Shown piece by piece: positions 1 to 5,234 of a DNA stretch of 8,233 bases. Source of the DNA: Thermoanaerobaculia bacterium. GTDB taxonomy: Bacteria > Acidobacteriota > Thermoanaerobaculia > Multivoradales > UBA5704. Location: contig JASLEW010000522.1 of assembly GCA_030150965.1 (NCBI GenBank), positions 1 through 8,233 of the forward strand, given 5' to 3'. The stretch's first letter is position 1. Every line of letters starts with the position of its first letter. The notes under the pieces were generated by a model. The model did not search any database, was not told where the DNA came from, and saw only the letters and a program-made list of their open reading frames with translations. Made by a program: the position numbers and the translations under genes.

Positions 1-1
1 G

Positions 2-1045
2 CTGACGGTGCTCGCGGCCGTCGGCCTGGGGCTCGCCCTGCCGGCGCCGGCGGCGGCGCAGCCGTTCGGCGCCTACGTCCGCTTCAGCGGCAGCGGCGAT
101 CCGGCGGTGGGCAACGGCTATCTGGCGGTACCGGACAGCCCGGCGCTCAACCCGTCCACCGCGATCACCCTCGAGGGCTGGGTCAACCTGGCGACCCCGT
201 TCGACGGCTGCCGCAGCCTGATCGGCAAGGACATGGCGCATGGCTATTGGCTGGGCGTCTGCGGCACGGTGGTGAATGCGCAGCTCCGCGGCGGCGGCTC
301 GGGTCATGCCGCCGGCACGGTGCCGCCGGGGCAGTGGACGCACATCGCGGTCACCGACGACGGCCAGACGCAGAGCCACTACATCGACGGCGAGCTCGCC
401 GGCTCCTTCCCGTCCGGCGGCCCGCCGGCCGGCAGCGCGGCGCCGCTCGAGATCGGCGGCGACGTCGCGCTCCCCCTGAGCCCCGACGGTGCGGTGACCG
501 AGGTCCGGCTGTGGAACGTGGCCCGCGGCATCGACGACATCCGCGCCACCATCAACGTCGCCCTGACCGCGCCGCAGCCCGGCCTGGTGGCGGTCTGGAG
601 CCTGGGCAGCAACGGCGCCGACGCGCTCGGCGCCAACAGCGGGACGCTGAGCGGCACCTGGAGCGTCGCCTCCCTGCCGGTGAGCGCTGCCTGCGGCGCC
701 TCGACCTCCGCGGCGCTGTGCCTGGGCTCGGCCTTCGCCATCAGGGCGGGGTGGCGCACCGGCGACGGCCAGACCGGCGCGGCAACGGTGGTGCCGGTCG
801 GCGGCACCGGCTCCGGCCTCTTCTGGTTCTTCAGCCCCGACAACTGGGAGGTGATGGTCAAGGTGATCGACGGCTGCGCGCTCAACGGCGCCTTCTGGGT
901 GCTCTCGGCCGCCACCACCAACGTCTTCTACCGCCTGGAGGTGGTCGAGGTGACCACCGGCATCGCCAAGATCTACTTCAACTACCCCGGCCCGCCGGCG
1001 CCGGCCGTCACCGACACCGCGGCCTTCCCCGCGGGGTGCCCCTGA
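2..1045 (+). CDS. Secreted LamG-domain (concanavalin A-like lectin) protein, 5' end outside window
   Basis: Partial gene; the frame is open to the left edge, and the first visible possible start is GTG at 8, so the true start probably lies upstream. Numbering from that GTG, residues 1-17 look like the end of a signal peptide: a hydrophobic Leu/Ala/Gly run ending in APAAAQ. Residues about 20-220 read as a LamG/Laminin_G_3 jelly-roll domain, with the typical strand phrases ITLEGWVN, WTHIAVT, YIDGELAGS, VTEVRLWNVAR and LVAVWSLG. Residues about 230-345 form a second, Cys-containing domain with FWFFSPDNWEVMVKVIDG and a TDTAAF motif near the end. I associate that domain with secreted proteins of Acidobacteriota. 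The likely role is extracellular or cell-surface carbohydrate or protein binding. No catalytic residues are recognised. It stops at TGA 1043-1045 and does not look functionally tied to the ATPase/RloB genes that follow after a 137-bp gap. Confidence 0.8.
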   Translation: MTVLAAVGLGLALPAPAAAQPFGAYVRFSGSGDPAVGNGYLAVPDSPALNPSTAITLEGWVNLATPFDGCRSLIGKDMAHGYWLGVCGTVVNAQLRGGGSGHAAGTVPPGQWTHIAVTDDGQTQSHYIDGELAGSFPSGGPPAGSAAPLEIGGDVALPLSPDGAVTEVRLWNVARGIDDIRATINVALTAPQPGLVAVWSLGSNGADALGANSGTLSGTWSVASLPVSAACGASTSAALCLGSAFAIRAGWRTGDGQTGAATVVPVGGTGSGLFWFFSPDNWEVMVKVIDGCALNGAFWVLSAATTNVFYRLEVVEVTTGIAKIYFNYPGPPAPAVTDTAAFPAGCP

Positions 1046-1090
1046 GCCGCCGGATGGCCGCGCGGAGAGATCCACTGGTGGAGCGGAAGA

Positions 1091-1160
1091 TGACATTGGT
1101 TGACTTTAGCGGCAATTTTTGTGGATTTCCTGCGCAATTCTCTGCGGAAAGTGATAACCT
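1091..1160 (+). promoter_or_regulatory. A/T-rich leader, probable promoter region of the ATPase/rloB operon
   Basis: Only 30 of these 70 bases are G or C, a sharp dip compared with roughly 70 percent in the flanking genes. A -35-like TTGACT sits at 1100-1105. A good -10 at standard spacing is missing: TGGATT at 1122-1127, 16 bp further on, matches only 3 of 6 positions, and GATAAC at 1153-1158 is another weak candidate. A short inverted repeat, TTTCC (1126-1130) with GGAAA (1146-1150), could be an operator, but it is too short to rely on. The composition suits a promoter; the exact elements are uncertain. Confidence 0.35.
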
Positions 1161-1177
1161 CCTCCTTCGGGAGGGGG
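1158..1177 (+). promoter_or_regulatory. UUCG-tetraloop hairpin enclosing the Shine-Dalgarno of the ATPase gene
   Basis: Positions 1158-1165 (CCTCCTCC) pair with 1170-1177 (GGAGGGGG) around the loop TTCG at 1166-1169. This gives an 8-bp stem with a single G-U pair, closed by C-G, which is the exceptionally stable C(UUCG)G tetraloop. The 3' arm is also the purine-rich Shine-Dalgarno sequence, five bases before ATG 1183. In the mRNA the ribosome binding site would therefore be masked. There is no T-run after it, so it is not a normal intrinsic terminator. The pairing is read directly from the sequence; a role in translational control is inferred. Confidence 0.5.
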
Positions 1178-1182
1178 CTGCC

Positions 1183-2463
1183 ATGCTGATCCGCTTCAGA
1201 TTCTCCAACTTCCGCTCGTTCAAGGACGCCCAGGAGCTGTCGATGGTGGCGGCCGCCCGGGGTGCCGGCTCGATGGGCGCGGGCCTGGACCTCGTGCGTG
1301 TCGCCGCCGTCTATGGCGCCAACGCCGCGGGCAAGTCGAACGTCTTCGGGGCGCTGCAGTTCCTGTGCGAGGCGGTGAGGGACTCGCACCGGGTCTGGAG
1401 CCGCGACGGGGGCATTCCGCGCGAGCCGTTTCTCCTCGACGAGGAGGGCGAGGCCTCGCCCTCCACGTTCGAGGTCGATTTTCTGCTTGACGGCGTGCGC
1501 TACCGCTACGGCTTCGGCGTCGACTCGCGGCGGGTGCTGTTCGAGCGGCTCGATGCCTGGCCCGCCGGGCGCCGCCAGCTCTGGTTCATCCGCCGGACGC
1601 CGGAGGCGGCCGGTTTCGAGCTCGGCAAGAGCCTGAAGGGCAACAACCGGCTGATGGCCGGACTGGTGCGCGGCAACAGCCTGTTCCTCTCGGTCGCGGC
1701 CGAGAACAACCACGCGATGCTGTCTCCGGTCTGGTCGTGGCTTGCCGGGCGGTTGCGGTTCTCCGCCGCCGAGAACCAGGCGGCGCGAACCGCCCTGACC
1801 GTCAGGCTGCTGGCGTCCCGCAGGAAGGCGATCGCCGGCCTCATCCGCCTGGCCGACCTGGATGTCGTCGATCTCGCTCCGCGGGATGCCGTCCTGCCGG
1901 CGTGGCCAGGCCACGGATGGGACCTGCCTCCGGCGCAGGAGGTCTGCGAGGTCGGGAGTGCGCCGGACGCCCTTGCCACCCCCACGATCGAGGTGCGCCA
2001 TGCGGCCGGCGCTGGCGGAGGTGCCCGTGGTTCGGTGCTGCCGCTCGAAAGGGAGTCGCGCGGCACCAGGGCCTGGCTGGCCCTGGCCGGCCCGCTGCTG
2101 CACGTCCTCGAAAGCGGCTCCGTGCTCTGTGCCGACGAGCTCGGCGCCAGCCTCCATCCACGGCTCACCGGCGAGCTGATTCGCCTCTTCGGCGACCCCA
2201 GGCGCAACCCCAACGGCGCCCAGCTCCTCTTCAACACCCACGACACGGCGCTGCTCGGGAACCTCTTCGGCGAGGCGCTGCGGCGCGACCAGGTCTGGCT
2301 GGTGGAGAAGGACGAGATCGGCGCCACGCGCCTCTATCCTCTGACCGACTTCAAGCCGCGCAAGGACGAGAACCTTCAGCGGGGCTACCTGCAGGGGCGC
2401 TACGGCGCGATCCCCTTCATCCCGGCCGCCGACAGCCAGGTGGACCATGCCGAGGAGAGCTGA
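1183..2463 (+). CDS. AAA_15/AAA_21-family ATPase of an RloAB/AbiL-type defence pair
   Basis: 426-aa SMC/ABC-like ATPase of the kind found with RloB proteins (RloA or AbiLi-like). The N-terminus MLIRFRFSNFRSFKD is the classic opening of this family. Walker A is GANAAGKS (residues 45-52). The strand pair YRYGFGVDSRRVLFERL is at about 107-123. A signature-like SRGTR is at 292-296, and Walker B is VLCADE (314-319), followed by LHP (324-326). The switch histidine is in FNTHD (350-354), and the conserved tail KDENLQRGYLQGRYGAIPF spans 394-412. The family hydrolyses ATP and is thought to sense infection or gate a partner effector. ATG 1183 was chosen because it gives the family N-terminus and has GGGAGGGGG five bases upstream. 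ATG 1090, in frame and with a GGAG six bases upstream, would add 31 atypical residues and is less likely. The 3' end overlaps rloB by 17 bp, so the two are an operon and probably translationally coupled. Confidence 0.88.
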   Translation: MLIRFRFSNFRSFKDAQELSMVAAARGAGSMGAGLDLVRVAAVYGANAAGKSNVFGALQFLCEAVRDSHRVWSRDGGIPREPFLLDEEGEASPSTFEVDFLLDGVRYRYGFGVDSRRVLFERLDAWPAGRRQLWFIRRTPEAAGFELGKSLKGNNRLMAGLVRGNSLFLSVAAENNHAMLSPVWSWLAGRLRFSAAENQAARTALTVRLLASRRKAIAGLIRLADLDVVDLAPRDAVLPAWPGHGWDLPPAQEVCEVGSAPDALATPTIEVRHAAGAGGGARGSVLPLERESRGTRAWLALAGPLLHVLESGSVLCADELGASLHPRLTGELIRLFGDPRRNPNGAQLLFNTHDTALLGNLFGEALRRDQVWLVEKDEIGATRLYPLTDFKPRKDENLQRGYLQGRYGAIPFIPAADSQVDHAEES

Positions 2464-3142
2464 AGGGAGACGCTCCGCCGCCGGGATCGGCGCGCGGGCA
2501 TTCCGGCCAGCGTCCGCCAAATTGAGATTTCGCGATCTCCGGCGCCAGCCGCCGCGGTGCGAGCCGAGGCCGCGATTCCTCATCCTCTGCGAGGGCAGGC
2601 GCACCGAGCCGGCCTATTTCCGCGACCTGGCGGCGGACCTGCGCCATCCCCTCGTCGCCCTGGAGATCGAGGACGAGGGCGGCACACCCAAGACCCTGGT
2701 CGAGAGGGCCGCCAGGCGGAAGCGTCAGGCCGACCGGGCAGCCCGCTCGCGGCGGGATGCCTTCCTGCGATTCGACGAGGTGTGGTGCGTGTTCGACGTG
2801 GACGAGCACCCGCACCTTGCGGCGGCGCGCCAGCAGGCCATGGACAACGGGATCCGCCTGGCGGTCTCGAATCCCAGCTTCGAGCTCTGGGCGCTGCTGC
2901 ATTTCCAGGCGCAAACCGCGTACCTCGATCGGCAGGCGGCCCGCACCCGCCTCCAGGCGTACCTCCCCGGCTACCGGAAGCTGATTCCCTTCGAGCGCCT
3001 CAGATCGCTCTACCGGGTGGCGGTGAACCGGGCCCTCCACCTCGAGCGGCGCTGCGAGTCCGCGGGCATGGCCGGGGGCAATCCCTCCACGGGCGTCCAC
3101 CTGCTGACCGAGCGCCTGCATGAGACCAGGAGGATCTCCTGA
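2447..3142 (+). CDS. rloB: RloB-family Toprim-like protein, putative defence effector
   Basis: 231-aa protein with all the landmarks of the RloB family. FLILCEGRRTEPAYF at residues 44-58 supplies the Toprim-like glutamate (E49). VWCVFDVDEH at 112-121 supplies a DxD pair (D117, D119). SNPSFELWALLHF is at 141-153, and the closing motif NPSTGVHLL at 212-220. The fold suggests a metal-dependent nuclease or phosphotransfer centre. In the lactococcal AbiL and Campylobacter rlo loci such proteins are encoded beside an AAA ATPase, as here. Residues 1-40 are basic and poorly conserved in appearance. ATG 2447 lies inside the end of the ATPase gene, with AGGTGG only three bases upstream, so expression probably depends on coupling to the upstream gene. 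The motif set makes the family call firm; nuclease activity and anti-phage function are inferred. Confidence 0.88.
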   Translation: MPRRAEGRRSAAGIGARAFRPASAKLRFRDLRRQPPRCEPRPRFLILCEGRRTEPAYFRDLAADLRHPLVALEIEDEGGTPKTLVERAARRKRQADRAARSRRDAFLRFDEVWCVFDVDEHPHLAAARQQAMDNGIRLAVSNPSFELWALLHFQAQTAYLDRQAARTRLQAYLPGYRKLIPFERLRSLYRVAVNRALHLERRCESAGMAGGNPSTGVHLLTERLHETRRIS

Positions 3143-3143
3143 T

Positions 3144-3202
3144 CCGCCGCCGGGGCGGGCGCCGGCATGACTCAACCGCGCGCCTGCCGGGCGCGGCGGC
3201 GG
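3144..3202. terminator. Possible bidirectional stem-loop between convergent genes
   Basis: Between the stop of rloB and the stop of the minus-strand cyclase gene, CCGCCGCC (3144-3151) can pair with GGCGGCGG (3195-3202). Inside that, GCGCCGGC (about 3160-3166) can pair with GCCGGGCGC (3186-3194) with one bulge. This is the expected place for a shared terminator. However, the loop is long, the stem is interrupted and there is no T-tract on either strand. Weak support. Confidence 0.2.
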
Positions 3203-3209
3203 CCGGAGG

Positions 3210-4343
3210 TTACGGCGACCAGACCTTGTCGCGGGCGCGCCCCTCCTGCTTGCTGCGGTAGAGCGCCTGGTCGGCGTGGTGCGTGACCTCGGAAAGGGTC
3301 CGGCCGTGCTTGGGGAAGGCGGCGATGCCCATCGACACCGAGATCGGCAGCACGGTGCCGGCGGCGAGCCGCAGCGGGTGCTCGCCGAGATAGGTGCGCA
3401 CGCGCCGGCAGTAGGCCATGGCGCCGGCCTCCGAGGCGCTGGCCAGGCGCACGATGAACTCGTCGCCGCCGACGCGCGAGCAGAGATCGTCGCCGCTGCG
3501 CGCGGCGCTGCGGATGGCGTCGGCGACCGTGCGGATGAGGTCGGAGCCCACGGCGTGGCCGTGCGTGTCGTTGACCGTCTTCAGGTGGTCGGCGTCCACC
3601 ATGACGATGGTGTAGAAGCCGCCGAGCTTGCCGCGCAGGTCGGAGGCGATGGTGAAGTAGCGCAGGTTGGGGAGGTCGGTCAGCGCATCGGTGTGCGCGG
3701 CGAGGAAAAGCGATTGGTGGAGGCTGGCGCCGAGCGTCCCGGACTCGGCCGAGAAATAGGCCACCAGCCAGACGCCGGCGAGCGGCCAGACGAGATTGCC
3801 GCTGAGCATCAGCCAGTTCCAGCTCAGCCGGCGGCCGGTGGTGGTGCCGGCGCCGAGCGGCAGGATGACGCCCAGGATCAGCAGGGTGATGACGATCGCC
3901 TTGCCGTAGGTCTGGCGGCGGCTGGTGCTCGGCGTGGCGGCGTAGAGGACGACGTAGTAGAGGAAGAAGAAAGGGCTGACCGTGGCGCCGGTGAACAGCA
4001 CCACCGCGGTGATCCAGGCGAGGTCGATGCCGTTCTCGGCCCACATCCGCTCCTCGACGCTGAAGCGGGCGAGGAGCCGCGAGTGCAGGGCCAGGGTGTA
4101 GAGCACCATGACCGCGGCGAGCACCAGGAGGGTGCCGAAGTCGGAGTCCAGCCGGACTCCGCCCGAGAGCACCGCCGAGAGCGTAACCCCTTGTGACAGA
4201 AGCGCGTAGAGCACGACGAGCGCGGCGGCCAGCCAGTGCAGGTTGCGCACCAGCTGCGAATACGAGTGGAAGCGCTCGCGGTCGATCGCCGTCAGTACGC
4301 TCGGGCTCTCCAGGGTACGGAGGGCGGTCTTGGGGGGGACCAT
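3210..4343 (-). CDS. Membrane-anchored diguanylate cyclase (GGDEF domain)
   Basis: 377-aa inner-membrane enzyme that would make cyclic di-GMP from two GTP. The N-terminal half has about six hydrophobic segments (near residues 36-52, 69-88, 106-122, 124-137, 149-168 and 176-198), forming an unnamed membrane sensor with no recognisable extracytoplasmic domain. The GGDEF domain spans about 213-377. It contains DALTDLPNLRYF (219-230), the metal-binding MVDADHLKTVNDTHGH (248-263) and an intact active-site GGDEF at 292-296. The usual inhibitory RxxD site, expected nine residues before GGDEF, reads SGDD, with Arg one residue too early, so product inhibition is probably lost. The start at ATG 4343 was preferred over the longer open frame upstream because AAAGAGG lies four bases before it and it avoids overlapping pspA. 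It faces rloB convergently and is divergent from pspA across a 114-bp gap. Confidence 0.9.
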   Translation of the reverse strand: MVPPKTALRTLESPSVLTAIDRERFHSYSQLVRNLHWLAAALVVLYALLSQGVTLSAVLSGGVRLDSDFGTLLVLAAVMVLYTLALHSRLLARFSVEERMWAENGIDLAWITAVVLFTGATVSPFFFLYYVVLYAATPSTSRRQTYGKAIVITLLILGVILPLGAGTTTGRRLSWNWLMLSGNLVWPLAGVWLVAYFSAESGTLGASLHQSLFLAAHTDALTDLPNLRYFTIASDLRGKLGGFYTIVMVDADHLKTVNDTHGHAVGSDLIRTVADAIRSAARSGDDLCSRVGGDEFIVRLASASEAGAMAYCRRVRTYLGEHPLRLAAGTVLPISVSMGIAAFPKHGRTLSEVTHHADQALYRSKQEGRARDKVWSP

Positions 4344-4365
4344 GGGGCCTCTTTGGACGGCGGCG

Positions 4366-4371
4366 AGTATA
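4366..4371 (-). promoter_or_regulatory. -10-like element TATACT for the diguanylate cyclase gene
   Basis: Read on the minus strand, 4371-4366 is TATACT, five of six matches to the TATAAT consensus, and lies 23 bases upstream of ATG 4343 in an otherwise G/C-rich stretch. No convincing -35 is found 16-18 bp further upstream. The leader would be short, about 15 nucleotides, and would still contain the AAAGAGG ribosome binding site. Confidence 0.35.
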
Positions 4372-4396
4372 GCAAGCCCGCGCCCGGCCCGTGGGC

Positions 4397-4402
4397 TAGA
4401 AT
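4397..4402 (+). promoter_or_regulatory. -10-like element TAGAAT for the pspA operon
   Basis: TAGAAT matches the TATAAT consensus at five of six positions and lies 55 bases upstream of the pspA start codon. No TTGACA-like box is seen at 16-18 bp spacing, so an activator may be needed if this is real. It is back to back with the TATACT of the cyclase gene, 25 bp between them. No sigma-54 type GG/GC element, as used by the E. coli psp operon, was found in the gap. Confidence 0.35.
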
Positions 4403-4408
4403 CACCCG

Positions 4409-4433
4409 GGGCCGCGGCGCGGCGCCGCGGCCC
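4409..4433. repeat. Perfect 12-bp inverted repeat in the pspA leader
   Basis: GGGCCGCGGCGC (4409-4420) and GCGCCGCGGCCC (4422-4433) are exact reverse complements around a single central G. As RNA this would form a very stable all-G/C hairpin of about 10-11 bp with a short loop. It lies between the -10-like TAGAAT and the AGGAGA ribosome binding site at 4447-4452. It could be a leader hairpin affecting transcript stability or translation, or a dyad operator shared by the divergent genes. There is no T-tract, so it is not a standard terminator. Confidence 0.6.
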
Positions 4434-4457
4434 GCCGCCGTCTCCCAGGAGACCGCC

Positions 4458-5234
4458 ATGTTCAATCGGATCGCCCGCCTCTTCAAGTCCTGGCTCGGCT
4501 TCTTCGTCTCCTTTGCCGAGGACCCGGAGGTGATGCTGCAGCAGTCGATCGAGGAGATGCGCAACACGCTGCCCAAGCTGAACCAGGTGCTGGTGACGAC
4601 GCGCGCCACCGCCATCCGCCTCGAGCAGGAGAAGGACGACCTGGAGCGCAAGGACAAGCAGCTCACCGCGGCGATCCAGGCGGCGCTCAAGGAGGGCAGC
4701 GCCGAGGCGCGCCGGATCGCCGAGGAGAACGCCATGACCCTGCAGCAGGTGCGGCAGGACCTGGCGCAGACGCGCGACCAGCTGACCGCCGCCAACCAGG
4801 CGTTCGAGAGCGCGCAGTTGTCGGTCGAGGACATCAAGGCGAAGCTGCGCGAGAAGATCGAGCAGAGCCGCCGCGCCATCCAGGAGTCGAAGAAGGCCGC
4901 GGTGATGCGGCAGGCCGCCTCGGCGCTCTCCGAGCTCGACACCTACGACACCGGCGCCACCACCGACAAGTACCTGGACCAGATCAAGCAGCGCTCGGCC
5001 GAGGCCAAGGCGGCGGTCGAGGTGGCGACCGGCGGCTCCAACCTGGACCGCATCAAGACCGAGCACCGGGTGCGCCAGCTCCAGGCGCAGTCGATCCTGG
5101 CCGAGTTCGAGACCGAGATGGGCCTCAGGAAGCCCGACGCCACGCGCGAGGCGGCGCCCTTTCCGACCGCCGCCCCGGCCACCGCCGCCAACACCGCGCC
5201 GGCCGTTCCCGAGCAGACCCGGGAAGGCGGCTGA
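4458..5234 (+). CDS. pspA: PspA/IM30 (Vipp1) family membrane-remodelling protein
   Basis: 258-aa, almost entirely helical coiled-coil protein. Residues 1-19 (MFNRIARLFKSWLGFFVSF) form an amphipathic membrane-binding helix. AEDPEVMLQQSIEEM (20-34) is the family hallmark after helix 0. Long charged helices run from about 35 to 160 and 167 to 222. Residues about 226-258 are a Pro/Ala/Thr-rich, probably disordered tail. PspA/Vipp1 proteins belong to the ESCRT-III superfamily: they polymerise on the inner leaflet of the cytoplasmic membrane, stabilise it under stress and can remodel it. The start at ATG 4458 has AGGAGA five bases upstream (4447-4452) and gives the expected N-terminus. The stop TGA overlaps the ATG of the AAA+ gene by one base (TGATG), indicating coupled translation. 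There is no pspB, pspC or pspF gene within the window. Confidence 0.9.
   Translation: MFNRIARLFKSWLGFFVSFAEDPEVMLQQSIEEMRNTLPKLNQVLVTTRATAIRLEQEKDDLERKDKQLTAAIQAALKEGSAEARRIAEENAMTLQQVRQDLAQTRDQLTAANQAFESAQLSVEDIKAKLREKIEQSRRAIQESKKAAVMRQAASALSELDTYDTGATTDKYLDQIKQRSAEAKAAVEVATGGSNLDRIKTEHRVRQLQAQSILAEFETEMGLRKPDATREAAPFPTAAPATAANTAPAVPEQTREGG

Noticed and set aside
1090..1182. Alternative start ATG 1090 for the ATPase (extra N-terminus MTLVDFSGNF...)
   Set aside because: It has a fair GGAG at six bases, but the 31 extra residues are unlike the family and the DNA is A/T-rich like a promoter. ATG 1183 gives the canonical N-terminus with a strong Shine-Dalgarno.
982..2604. A 540-codon open frame on the minus strand opposite the ATPase gene
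   Set aside because: It is Arg/Gly/Pro-rich with no recognisable motif, and its openness follows from the G/C-ending codons of the real ATPase gene on the plus strand.
4344..4457. Sigma-54 promoter upstream of pspA, as in E. coli
   Set aside because: No GG-N10-GC pair in the right context (TGGCAC...TTGC) is present, and no PspF-type activator gene is seen in the window.
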